This document shows, one piece after another, positions 20,483-28,571 of a stretch of DNA of 64,000 nucleotides. Below the pieces are notes generated by a model. That model searched no databases and had not been told where the DNA came from. It saw only the letters and a list, made by a program, of their open reading frames with translations. A program made the position numbers and the translations under genes. This DNA is from Paraburkholderia largidicola (GTDB lineage: Bacteria; Pseudomonadota; Gammaproteobacteria; Burkholderiales; Burkholderiaceae): contig NZ_AP023176.1 in the NCBI RefSeq assembly GCF_013426895.1, forward strand, positions 2,046,001-2,110,000, written 5' to 3'. Every line of letters begins with the position of its first letter. Position 1 is the first letter of the stretch.

Positions 20483-21666
20483 GACAGTCCTTCCGCGAGA
20501 TCGAAGATCGGCATGTAGAGCAACACGACGATCGTGCCGACCACCAGCCCGATCGCCGACATCAGCAGCGGTTCGAACATGCGCGTGAAGCGGTCGATCC
20601 AGCGGCTGATCTCGCCGTCGTAGAACGCCGCCGATTGCGTGAGCATGTTGCCGAGTTCGCCCGAGCGCTCGCCGACGCGCAGCATGCGCAGCGAAATCGG
20701 CGTGGTGAGATTTTCCGCGTGAAATGAACTGGACAGCGGCGCGCCGGCCTGAACGGCGGCGCGCGCCCGCAGCAAGCCATCGCGCAACGCAGGCGAGATC
20801 GTGCCGCCTGCCGTCTCCATCGCCGAGACGATCGGGATCCCGCCTTCGAGCAGCATGCCGAGCGTCAGATAGAGCCGCGAAAGCTGATAGATGCGCAAGT
20901 GCGGACCCAGCAGCGGAAGGCGGCCCAGCAGGCTGACGAGTCCCACGCGCGCAATCGTGGCGCGCACGGCCGCGCCGCCTGCGATTGCAATGGCTATGGC
21001 GGCGGCTAACAAAGGCAGTCCATGCGCCGCCGCGAACTTGCCCCAGTCGAGTAGCGCCTGCGACATCCACGGCAAGCTGCGGCCCGTGCCTTCATAGATC
21101 GTCGCGAAGCGCGGTACTACGAAGGTGATCAGAAAGGTCGACACGCCGCCGCCCACGATAAAGAGAATGCTTGGATAGATCGCGGAGCTGATGAGCTTGT
21201 TGCGCACCATGTCGATGCGCGCCTGATAGTCGACATAGCGTTGCAGCGAGAGCGGCAAGTCGCTGGTGCCTTCCGCTGCGCGCACGATGCCGACGTAAAG
21301 CGGCGGGAATACGTCCGGCTGTTCGGCGAGCAGGCTCGAAAAGCGCTTGCCCTCGCGCAAGCCCGCCAGCAGCCGTTCGAGAATGCCGCGCAGCCTTGCG
21401 TTGCCTTCGCGTTCCACCAGCGCTTCCAGCCCTTCGACGATCGACAGCCCCGCCGTCAATAGCGCCAGCAGTTCCTGGCTGAACAGCACGAGCGAGATGC
21501 CGCCGCGCGCCCCCTTCGACGGACGCAGCGTGCGCAACGCGCGCAACTGGGTCGCGTGCAGGCCGCGCGCTTCGACCTGACGGCGCGCGTCGTCTTCGTC
21601 CTGCGCATCGACGACGAGCGCGACGATCTGGTTGTCGGGCGAAAGCGCCCTCACTTCATACGGCAT
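20479..21666 (-). CDS. gspF: Type II secretion inner-membrane protein GspF (PilC-like)
   Basis: A 395-residue platform protein with two repeated T2SSF domains. The first has LALLTAGLSIVEGLEALVER, and the second has LYLTLGMLLEGGIPIVSAME. Three membrane helices are visible, including ISSAIYPSILFIVGGGVSTF and the C-terminal PLLMSAIGLVVGTIVVLLYM. Length matches GspF. The start ATG 21666 is 75 bases after the GspG stop, in an operon order G-F-E that is typical of the T2SS/MSHA-like hybrid class. Confidence 0.93.
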
Positions 21667-21741
21667 AGTGCTGTGCTACTGGTTTGTTGTGGTCTGCTGC
21701 TGCCCCGTTGCCGCCCGCTACATGTGTGCTTCATCCATGCT

Positions 21742-22206
21742 TCATTCGCTGCTGATGTCGGCGTCTTCTCCCGTGCCGCCCGGTTGGCCATCGCGGCCAT
21801 ACGAGATCACCGCATAGTCGCCCTTCGTGCCCGGTACCTGATACACATACGGATGTCCCCACGGGTCGAGCGGTGCTTCTTTCTTCAGATACGGCCCGGC
21901 CCATTTGTCCGCGTTCGCGGGCTTCGCGAAGAGCGCGGCCAGGTTTTCGTCGGCGGTCGGATAGCGGCCGACGTCGAGCCGGAAGTTATCGATCGACTTC
22001 GTGAAGACGTCGATCTGCGCACGCGCGATAGTCGCCTGCGACTTCCCCAGCTGCGAGAAATAGCGCGGCCCCACGAGCGCCGCCAGCATGCCGATGATGA
22101 CGAGCACCACCAGCAGTTCGAGCAGCGTGAAGCCGCCCTGTTTCATGAGCCGCGCGCGCCGCGATCGTCTCGCGTTGGCTGCGTGGCGATGGTTGACTGA
22201 CTGCAT
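21742..22206 (-). CDS. gspG: Major pseudopilin GspG
   Basis: A 154-residue prepilin with an unusually long basic leader (24-25 residues), then FTLLELLVVLVIIGMLAALV with Glu5. The globular region has YPTADENLAALFAKPANADK, LDPWGHPYVYQVPG and a C-terminal Asp/Gly-rich calcium-loop-like ending (GRDGQPGGTGEDADI) as in authentic GspG. Start ATG 22206 has AAGGAAG nearby; a later ATG directly before KQGGFTLLE lacks a ribosome site. It is the first gene after the terminator that follows the giant exported protein gene. Confidence 0.93.
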   Translation of the reverse strand: MQSVNHRHAANARRSRRARLMKQGGFTLLELLVVLVIIGMLAALVGPRYFSQLGKSQATIARAQIDVFTKSIDNFRLDVGRYPTADENLAALFAKPANADKWAGPYLKKEAPLDPWGHPYVYQVPGTKGDYAVISYGRDGQPGGTGEDADISSE

Positions 22207-22219
22207 CGACACTTCCTTG

Positions 22220-22250
22220 AAAAAGTTGGACGCCCGCCAGGCGGGCGTCC
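22220..22250 (-). terminator. Rho-independent terminator between giant exported protein gene and gspG
   Basis: On the minus strand an 11-base arm GGACGCCCGCC pairs perfectly with GGCGGGCGTCC (22228-22250) and is followed after two bases by TTTTT. It sits 28 bases after the stop of the 1885-residue gene and 14 bases ahead of the gspG start codon. Because only 72 bases separate the genes, it either isolates them or acts as an attenuator that lets some transcription into the secretion operon. Confidence 0.85.
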
Positions 22251-22278
22251 ATCCCACGTTGCTAAACCTGCGTGCGCG

Positions 22279-25200
22279 TTACTGACGCGCGCGCTGCGTC
22301 GACGACACGTTGTTGTACACACCGAACTCGAACAGCGAGTAGCCGTAGTCCGTCGAGCGCTTCGTGCCGTAGAGGCGCACGTAACGCGCGGTCGTGGCCG
22401 GGAACGACAGGTCTTCCACGCCGCCCTTGCTGTCCGTCGCCGTGTAGACGGTGTTCGACCAGTCGACGTTGTCGTGCGAGGTCTGGATCTGATACGCGAT
22501 CGCGTGCGCGTTCTCCCAGTTCAGCACCACGCGGTTGAAGGTCTGCTCCGAACCGAGATCGATCATGATCCACGACGGGTCGATGAACTTCGACGACCAG
22601 CGCGTACCCGTGTTGCCATCGACGGCCAGCGTGGGCGGCGTGTTGTCGTTCTCGTCGCCGCTCGACGTGGCCGGCCGGTTCTGCGCCAGATTCACGCTTG
22701 CCGACAGCGGCACGAAGTTCACACTGATGCTGTGCTCCGCCGTGACGTTGGTGAACGTGTACGTCGATTGCACGCCGAGGTTCTTGCCATCCACGGTCAT
22801 CGAACCCACGCCGTAGCCGGCTGCCGGCAGCGCAGTGAACGTCTGCGAGCCACCCTGGATCACGCCGACTGCACCCGACGGGCTGATCGTGCCGTTGGCG
22901 CTGCTGCTCGCCGTGACCGTCAGCTTCGGCGTCGCCGCCGAGTTGTACACCTCGAACTCGAACAGCGAATAACCGTACTGCGATGCGCGCTTGACGCCCT
23001 GCATGCGGACATAGCGAGCATTCGTGACAGGCAGCGAAATATCCTCGACACCGCCCGCGCCGGCACGTTGCGGGATGATGTTCGTCCACGTCTGGTTATC
23101 GTTCGACGCCTGAATCAGATAGGCCTTGCCGTAAGCGTTCTCCCAGTTCAGCACGACGCGGTCGAACTGCGTCTGCTGGCCGAGATCGACCGTGATCCAC
23201 GCGTCGTCATTGAAGTCCGACGACCAGCGCGAGCCGAGGTTACCGTCGACGGCATTCGTCGGCGCATAGCCTTCGTCCTGCACGCCGCTCGACGTCGCGA
23301 CCTTGCCGCGCGCGAGGTTGGCGCTCGGCACACCGCCATTGCCACCGTCACCACCGTCACCGCCATTACCACCATTGCCACCATCGCCACCGTTGCCGCC
23401 ATCACCGCCGTTACCGCCATCGCCGCCCGTTGCTGCTATCACGGTCAGGATTGCCGTGGCGCTGGTTGCGCTGCCGCCACCATTGGTGACCACGACGCTG
23501 TACGCAGCGCCGTTATCGGCTGCCACCGTGGTCGGCGGCGTCGTGTACGTCGGATTGGTCGTGATCGCCACCACCGTCGTGCCGCGCATCCACTGGAAGC
23601 TGAACGGTCCCGTGCCCGTCACGCCCACCGAGAACTGCGCCGCTTGCCCTTCGCTGACCTTCACGCTCGCCGGTTGCGCCGAGATGACGGGCGCATCGGC
23701 CGTATTGCCCGACACGCACAGCGACCAGCCCGGCGTGTTGTCGATGATGCCGGGCACCGACTGACCCGACGAGAACGCGAGATACGCCTGCGTCGACGCA
23801 TTCGGCACACCCGTCGTGGTCCACGTGCCCCACGGAGCCGGGAACGCGCACGATGCGAAGTTCGAGCGAGCCACCGTCAATGCTTCGTTCTGCGTCGGCA
23901 GGCGCATGCCGATAGCCGCGCAATACTGCTTCGCGACCGTCTGCGTGAACTGCGCGCCCTGATTCGGGAACGTCGTGTAGTACTGCTGCCAGACGAGGCC
24001 GCTGACGTTGTCCTTCACATTCGGCACGTACGGGCCCGACGGCAGACCTGCGATCGTCGAATTCCACGTGCCCGGCTTTGCGCCCAGCAACGTGAAGCGC
24101 TCGGTCTCGCTGCCGCATTGCGGTGCGTCGAAGACCTGGAACTCGAACAGCGAATAGCCATACTGCGTGGTGCGTTGCAGGCCGAGCATGCGGACATAGC
24201 GCGCCGACGTGCTCGGGAACACCGTCGTTTCCGTGCCGCCGTGACCCGCGATGATCTGGTCGTTCGGCAGAACGTTGGTCCAGTTGCTGTTGTCGTTCGA
24301 TACCTGAAGCTTGTAGGCCGACGCAGCCGCGTTTTCCCACATCAGCACGACCTTGTTGAAGGTCTGGATGGAGCCGAGATCGACGGTGATCCACGAAGGA
24401 TCGATCTCCGGTGCCGACGACCAGCGCGATGCGACCGAGCCGTCGACTGCGTACTGCGCCTTCAGGCCGCCGTTCTGGTCGCTGCTCGACATCGCCTTCG
24501 CGTTGAGCGCGAGGTTGCTGTTGTCCGCGCCGCTCACCGTCAGCGTGGCCGGGTCGCTCGTGACGCTGCCTGCGCTGTTGGTGATGGTGACGGCGTAGTT
24601 GCCGCCGTCGCTGCCCTGCGCCGACGCAATGACGATGCTCGCCGAGTTCGTGCCGTACGGCTTGCCGTCCTTGGTCCATTGATACTTCAGCGGGGCCGAG
24701 CCGCTCGCGAGCACGTTGAAGGTCACGCTCTGACCAAACGGCACGCTCTGGCTGTGCGGTTGCGACACGATGACGGGCGGCGTCGCGACGCTCACGGTCA
24801 GCGTTGCGCCCGCCGACGTGATCGTGCCGGCGCTGTTGGTCACGACCGCCTTGTAGACGGAACCGCTATCCGACGTCTGCGTCGCGGGCGTGTCGTACAC
24901 CGGCTGGTTCGCGCCCGGAATGGGCTCGTCATTCTTCAGCCACTGATACGACAGCACGGGCGAGCCCGCCGCGAGCACGGTGAATTCCGCGCTCTGCCCG
25001 CTGGTGATGCTCAGCGACAGCGGTTGCGTCGTGATGGTCGGCGCAGCAGGCTGCACGACCGTCAGGCGCGCGGCGTTCGACGTAACGCTGCTGTTGGCGT
25101 TGCGCACGGCGACGCTGTAGGTGACGCCGTCGTCGCTCGTCTGTACAGCAGGCGTCGTGTACGTGTAGCCGGTCGCGCCGGGAATCGCCGCGCCGTTTTT

Positions 25201-27936
25201 CATCCATTGATAGCTGATGGGCGCCGCGCCCGCCGACAGCACGTAGAACTGCCCGCTCTGGCCTTGCGTGACACGCTGGTCGGACGGTTGCGTGATGATC
25301 TTCAGCGCGCTCGGCGGCTGCGGACCGACTACCAGCGCATTGCCGTTGAAGGTTTGCTGCGCGCTGGTCGGCACGACGTTGAACGTCGCGGTGCCGCTGC
25401 CGAGTCCGGGCGATGTCGCCGTCACCGTGACGGCGCCCGGCGTGAACTGCGTCTTGACCGCGACACGCGTCATGCCGCCTTCGACCGACAGGTTCGGATC
25501 GCCCGGCGCGTGATACGACAGCGGCTGGTTCGGCGTCACGTCATGGTCGGAGCCGCCGCGATATGTGCCGGGGCCGCTGACGCTGAACGTCAAAGTCTGC
25601 GATGCGTCCGGCACGCGAACGTTGTTCGCATCGACGACCGTCGCCGTGATGACGGCGGCATCCGTGCCGTTCGCAGTCAGCGCGAACGATTCGCCGCTCG
25701 GCTTCACGAGTTCGGGTTCGACCGTCAACAGGATATGGTCGGCGGGACCTGCCGTCACCAGCGAGTCATATGCCGCGACCTGGCGGTTGTTGTCGAGACA
25801 CTCCGCCGTCAGCGTGCCCGGCGCCCACTTGATGTTGTCCCAATGCACCTGCGTCGGCAGCGACGTGGTGTTCTGCGTGAGATCGGTCGGGTCCATCGAG
25901 GTCGGATTCGGCACCTGGTCGCCGCCGATCAGCTCGCCATTCAGGCGCAGCCGCACTGCGGGACAGTTGCTGAACGCGTTGACGGTCACGGTACCAGCGC
26001 GGTTCCACGTGTGCGCAAGCTTGACCACGGGCTTGATCTCGAACGGCGTCCATGCCGCCTGATAGATGTAGTAGATCAGGCGCGGCAGGCGGTTCGCGTC
26101 CATCATCGACGCGCCATTGCCGCGCACGGCCTCGGGCGCGATGCCGTCGGTCTGCGTGTTGATTTCGCCTGGTGTATCGGCGAGGTACCAGTGCGCAATA
26201 CCAAACGACTTGCCGGCCACGCTCGCCACCCAGGTCTTCAGATACTTGACGGCGAACGCCAGCTCGAAGTCGTACTTCCATCGGCCGACGCCGTCGCCCC
26301 AATATTCCGAGCCCCAGGCAGGCGAATTCGGGTAGTCCTTCTTGACGTTGATGTCGCAACCGTTGCCGCTGCAGCCGAGAAGGTCGCCGTTGTTCGGATT
26401 CGGCGTACGGTCGGCCTGGGCACGCGTGTTGATGGGGTCCCACACTTGCGACAGCGCTTTCAGCGATTGCGCGAAGGCCGTGTCGGTCGCGCCGTTGTCG
26501 GCTTCCCATGCGAGCACGGACGGATGGTTGCGATCATGAACGATCATGTCGCGATGCAGTTCGGTCTTCAGCGTGACGTTGTTCTGCGTCATGCACTTGA
26601 CGTCGGGAGCGGTCTGCGCCGTGCAGATGACGGCGAAGCCGCCCTCGCCTTCGCCACTCGGCTGAACCATCATCACGCCGTAGGCGTCGGCGGCATCGAG
26701 AAAATCGCGGCCCTGGCTCGAATGGCCCGGACGGTACAGACTGCCGCCCGCCTGCGCGAGCAGGCTCAGGTCTTTCCATTGCAGCTCGGGCGGCACGGCC
26801 GAGCCGAGCGCCGGATAGTCGTAACGGCCCGACGCGCCCCACAGATAGTGCGGATGTCCGTTGATGATCGGGAAGTTCTGGTCCCACGTGATCGTGCGGA
26901 TGCCGAGCGGGCTTTCCGTCGTATCGACGACCACGCCGTCGATACTGACGGAGTGAATCACGCGGTACAGATACGGCTTGCCGTAGATGCTGTTGTTCGG
27001 ATACCAGAGGTTCGGATTGGAAACCGTCAGCACCTGATTGAACAAGGTGGGCTGGAGGCCCGGCTGCACGTTGGCGGGCACCGTGCGCGTATCCTGCGCG
27101 GTCACCACGACGGCGCCGGTCGCGTCGACGATCTGCGTCGTCAACGTCACCTTCTGATCCGTCGAGTACTCGTTCAGCACGTTGGTCTGCACACGGATCG
27201 TTGCCGACGATGGGCTCGCCGCAACCGTCGCGACATACGTGCCCCATGTATTGAGCACCGCGTAAATGTTCTCGGGAATGTGCACGCGGTCCGTGATGTG
27301 CATCCACACCGGACGGAACAGGCCCGTATCGTCCTGGCCAAAACGGAATGCGCCCGCGAAATCGGGTGACTCGAAGAACTTGTCGCCGCGCGCAACCTTG
27401 ACGGCCAGTACATTGTCCGAGCCGTCGAATTTCACATAGTTCGTGATATCGACGATGAACGGAATGAAGCCGAGCACGTGCGTCGCGTCGCGGTTGATCT
27501 GGCTATTGCCGCGAATCAACGTGCCGTTGATATAGACCTGCGCACCCGTATGCGCGCCCTCGAACTCGATATAGATCTTGCGGTTCGCAAAGGACGGATC
27601 GAGCGTGAAGTGCTTGCGATACCAGTTGATATTGCCGGTCAGGTATCCCTGATCGCCGCCCGACCTCCAGTTCAGGAAGGTGTCGTTATCCGACGGCGTC
27701 TGCGGGACACCGACCTGCGCCCAGCCCGAGTCGTTGAAACCCGGCTGCATCGAATTGGCGTCGTCGTTGTCCTTGACGTACTTCCAGGGCGTCGCCCCCA
27801 GATTGATCCTGATGTGATTGGATGGCGGCAGCGCTTCGCTCGCGACAGCGTGAGTCGCAACGCAAAGCAACATCATCCAAAGTACTACTAAACAGCTTGC
27901 AAGCTGCCCCGTAAACAACCGAACGCGATAGCGCAT
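22279..27936 (-). CDS. Giant exported multidomain protein: GH2-like, Ig-like repeats, discoidin (F5/8C) domains
   Basis: An 1885-residue exported protein. The signal peptide has hydrophobic LASCLVVLWMMLLCV and probable cleavage after HAVA (residue 33). The glycoside hydrolase family 2 order follows: sugar-binding jelly roll (about 40-220), Ig-like domain (225-350), TIM-barrel-like region (355-635) and a DUF4982-like domain (637-730). Ig-like domains lie at about 735-855, 877-960, 966-1050, 1054-1135 and 1414-1500. Discoidin domains lie at about 1138-1270, 1537-1664 and 1746-1875, each ending in YGYSLFEF. A DUF1566-like segment (1280-1410), a GGDGGN linker (1504-1535) and an InlB-like repeat (1670-1743) lie between. 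The GH2 acid/base motif HPSVLAWEADNG has Asn481-Gly482 where Asn-Glu is expected; a nucleophile candidate Glu543 (GSEYWG) remains. It may bind rather than cut a polysaccharide. It is the probable cargo of the adjacent machine. Confidence 0.85.
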   Translation of the reverse strand: MRYRVRLFTGQLASCLVVLWMMLLCVATHAVASEALPPSNHIRINLGATPWKYVKDNDDANSMQPGFNDSGWAQVGVPQTPSDNDTFLNWRSGGDQGYLTGNINWYRKHFTLDPSFANRKIYIEFEGAHTGAQVYINGTLIRGNSQINRDATHVLGFIPFIVDITNYVKFDGSDNVLAVKVARGDKFFESPDFAGAFRFGQDDTGLFRPVWMHITDRVHIPENIYAVLNTWGTYVATVAASPSSATIRVQTNVLNEYSTDQKVTLTTQIVDATGAVVVTAQDTRTVPANVQPGLQPTLFNQVLTVSNPNLWYPNNSIYGKPYLYRVIHSVSIDGVVVDTTESPLGIRTITWDQNFPIINGHPHYLWGASGRYDYPALGSAVPPELQWKDLSLLAQAGGSLYRPGHSSQGRDFLDAADAYGVMMVQPSGEGEGGFAVICTAQTAPDVKCMTQNNVTLKTELHRDMIVHDRNHPSVLAWEADNGATDTAFAQSLKALSQVWDPINTRAQADRTPNPNNGDLLGCSGNGCDINVKKDYPNSPAWGSEYWGDGVGRWKYDFELAFAVKYLKTWVASVAGKSFGIAHWYLADTPGEINTQTDGIAPEAVRGNGASMMDANRLPRLIYYIYQAAWTPFEIKPVVKLAHTWNRAGTVTVNAFSNCPAVRLRLNGELIGGDQVPNPTSMDPTDLTQNTTSLPTQVHWDNIKWAPGTLTAECLDNNRQVAAYDSLVTAGPADHILLTVEPELVKPSGESFALTANGTDAAVITATVVDANNVRVPDASQTLTFSVSGPGTYRGGSDHDVTPNQPLSYHAPGDPNLSVEGGMTRVAVKTQFTPGAVTVTATSPGLGSGTATFNVVPTSAQQTFNGNALVVGPQPPSALKIITQPSDQRVTQGQSGQFYVLSAGAAPISYQWMKNGAAIPGATGYTYTTPAVQTSDDGVTYSVAVRNANSSVTSNAARLTVVQPAAPTITTQPLSLSITSGQSAEFTVLAAGSPVLSYQWLKNDEPIPGANQPVYDTPATQTSDSGSVYKAVVTNSAGTITSAGATLTVSVATPPVIVSQPHSQSVPFGQSVTFNVLASGSAPLKYQWTKDGKPYGTNSASIVIASAQGSDGGNYAVTITNSAGSVTSDPATLTVSGADNSNLALNAKAMSSSDQNGGLKAQYAVDGSVASRWSSAPEIDPSWITVDLGSIQTFNKVVLMWENAAASAYKLQVSNDNSNWTNVLPNDQIIAGHGGTETTVFPSTSARYVRMLGLQRTTQYGYSLFEFQVFDAPQCGSETERFTLLGAKPGTWNSTIAGLPSGPYVPNVKDNVSGLVWQQYYTTFPNQGAQFTQTVAKQYCAAIGMRLPTQNEALTVARSNFASCAFPAPWGTWTTTGVPNASTQAYLAFSSGQSVPGIIDNTPGWSLCVSGNTADAPVISAQPASVKVSEGQAAQFSVGVTGTGPFSFQWMRGTTVVAITTNPTYTTPPTTVAADNGAAYSVVVTNGGGSATSATAILTVIAATGGDGGNGGDGGNGGDGGNGGNGGDGGDGGNGGVPSANLARGKVATSSGVQDEGYAPTNAVDGNLGSRWSSDFNDDAWITVDLGQQTQFDRVVLNWENAYGKAYLIQASNDNQTWTNIIPQRAGAGGVEDISLPVTNARYVRMQGVKRASQYGYSLFEFEVYNSAATPKLTVTASSSANGTISPSGAVGVIQGGSQTFTALPAAGYGVGSMTVDGKNLGVQSTYTFTNVTAEHSISVNFVPLSASVNLAQNRPATSSGDENDNTPPTLAVDGNTGTRWSSKFIDPSWIMIDLGSEQTFNRVVLNWENAHAIAYQIQTSHDNVDWSNTVYTATDSKGGVEDLSFPATTARYVRLYGTKRSTDYGYSLFEFGVYNNVSSTQRARQ
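23331..23430 (-). repeat. GGDGGN-coding tandem repeat (glycine-rich linker)
   Basis: About 100 bases encode residues 1503-1536 of the giant protein as repeated GGDGGN/GGNGGD units. The repeat unit at DNA level is roughly 9-18 bases (GGCGGTGATGGC-like). Such tracts can slip during replication and alter linker length without changing frame. Confidence 0.85.
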
Positions 27937-28034
27937 TATGGTTTCCTTGTCGTTCTTCCCGGTCTTTCTTTGAATAGATGTGGCTTTACGCTCGCGCCAT
28001 GCCCTGCAACGTTATCGATGCACGAGCACGCGCG

Positions 28035-28080
28035 CTCGCCGGTGCTTTAGCGCGACATGCGCGCCTGGTGCACCGGCGAG
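28035..28080 (-). other. Structured leader hairpin upstream of the giant gene
   Basis: Inverted repeat arms CTCGCCGGTGC (28035-28045) and GCACCGGCGAG (28070-28080), 11 base pairs perfect, enclose a second small GCGC stem. If transcription starts upstream of this point, the mRNA leader would fold here, about 100 bases before the start codon. There is no T-tract, so a terminator is unlikely. Confidence 0.5.
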
Positions 28081-28127
28081 TACGACTTCGCCACTTTTCA
28101 ATTTTTGCCGAACCACCCAAATGCCAG

Positions 28128-28139
28128 GCAAACGTTTGC
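28128..28139. promoter_or_regulatory. Candidate LacI/PurR-family operator
   Basis: Perfect 12-base palindrome GCAAACGTTTGC with a central CG, the architecture of LacI/PurR operators (PurR box core GCAAACGTTT). It is 192 bases upstream of the giant gene start. Half-sites differ from the GAAATCG sites near the LacI gene at 46.3 kb, so another LacI-type protein would be expected to bind. Confidence 0.5.
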
Positions 28140-28403
28140 TCTTCGATTTGAACAGGCTGGCTTAAAGACGCCCCAATCCCACTATTTAATTTTTCATGTG
28201 AAGGTGATAGTTGTTTTGATCTCTTTCTTCTAATACCTGTGCCCGGTTTCGATCAGCATCGCATGGAATGTGAGGTTCCCCGTTCCAGTGCAATTGCTAG
28301 TGCCTTTGATCGATCCTGGCGTTGGCGCAGCATTTTTCTTTAGTTTTATGACGGTGATGTTACGAACAATTTCAAATGAGCAACAATCGCTTAAGCCTGT
28401 CAT

Positions 28404-28436
28404 TGAATGGAAAGTTCTCAGATCTTTTTCCATTCA
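28404..28436. repeat. 10-base inverted repeat in the AT-rich region
   Basis: Arms TGAATGGAAA (28404-28413) and TTTCCATTCA (28427-28436), perfect over 10 bases with a 13-base spacer. It could be a hairpin downstream of the leftward Gfo/Idh gene or a protein-binding site; no clear T-tract follows on the minus strand. Confidence 0.45.
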
Positions 28437-28571
28437 GCACAAGCTTTCAGTCTGCTCACAGCCACTCATCCGGTCGGGCATTAGACATTCATCAAATTTC
28501 AAATGCAAGCGCAACGTAGTCAACATCATGTTGCATAGTGGGCAACATTGCCCGACCGTCCCACTCGCGAT

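Larger units (their letters stand above)
27937..28571. promoter_or_regulatory. Long AT-rich regulatory region upstream of the giant exported protein gene
   Basis: These 635 bases lie between the giant gene start and the stop of the Gfo/Idh gene (both leftward). Short open frames here (a 67-codon leftward frame at 28230-28433 and a 145-codon rightward frame at 28270-28707) show no domain and no ribosome site that I trust. The stretch 28140-28530 is clearly richer in A+T than its surroundings. It contains a 12-base palindrome at 28128, a GC-rich long-range hairpin at 28035-28080 that would lie in the 5-prime leader, and an inverted repeat at 28404-28436. I could not fix a promoter. Confidence 0.55.

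Noticed and set aside
22474..27369. A 1631-codon open frame on the plus strand opposite the giant exported protein
   Set aside because: It is Arg/Ala/His-rich, has no domain, no ribosome site and no credible start; the opposite strand carries recognised domains over the same stretch. It is a GC-bias shadow.
22279..27936. A dockerin on the giant protein that would match the cohesin-like domain of the secretin
   Set aside because: I looked for duplicated calcium-loop motifs of the DxNxDG type and found none; the GGDGGN tract is a linker, not a dockerin.
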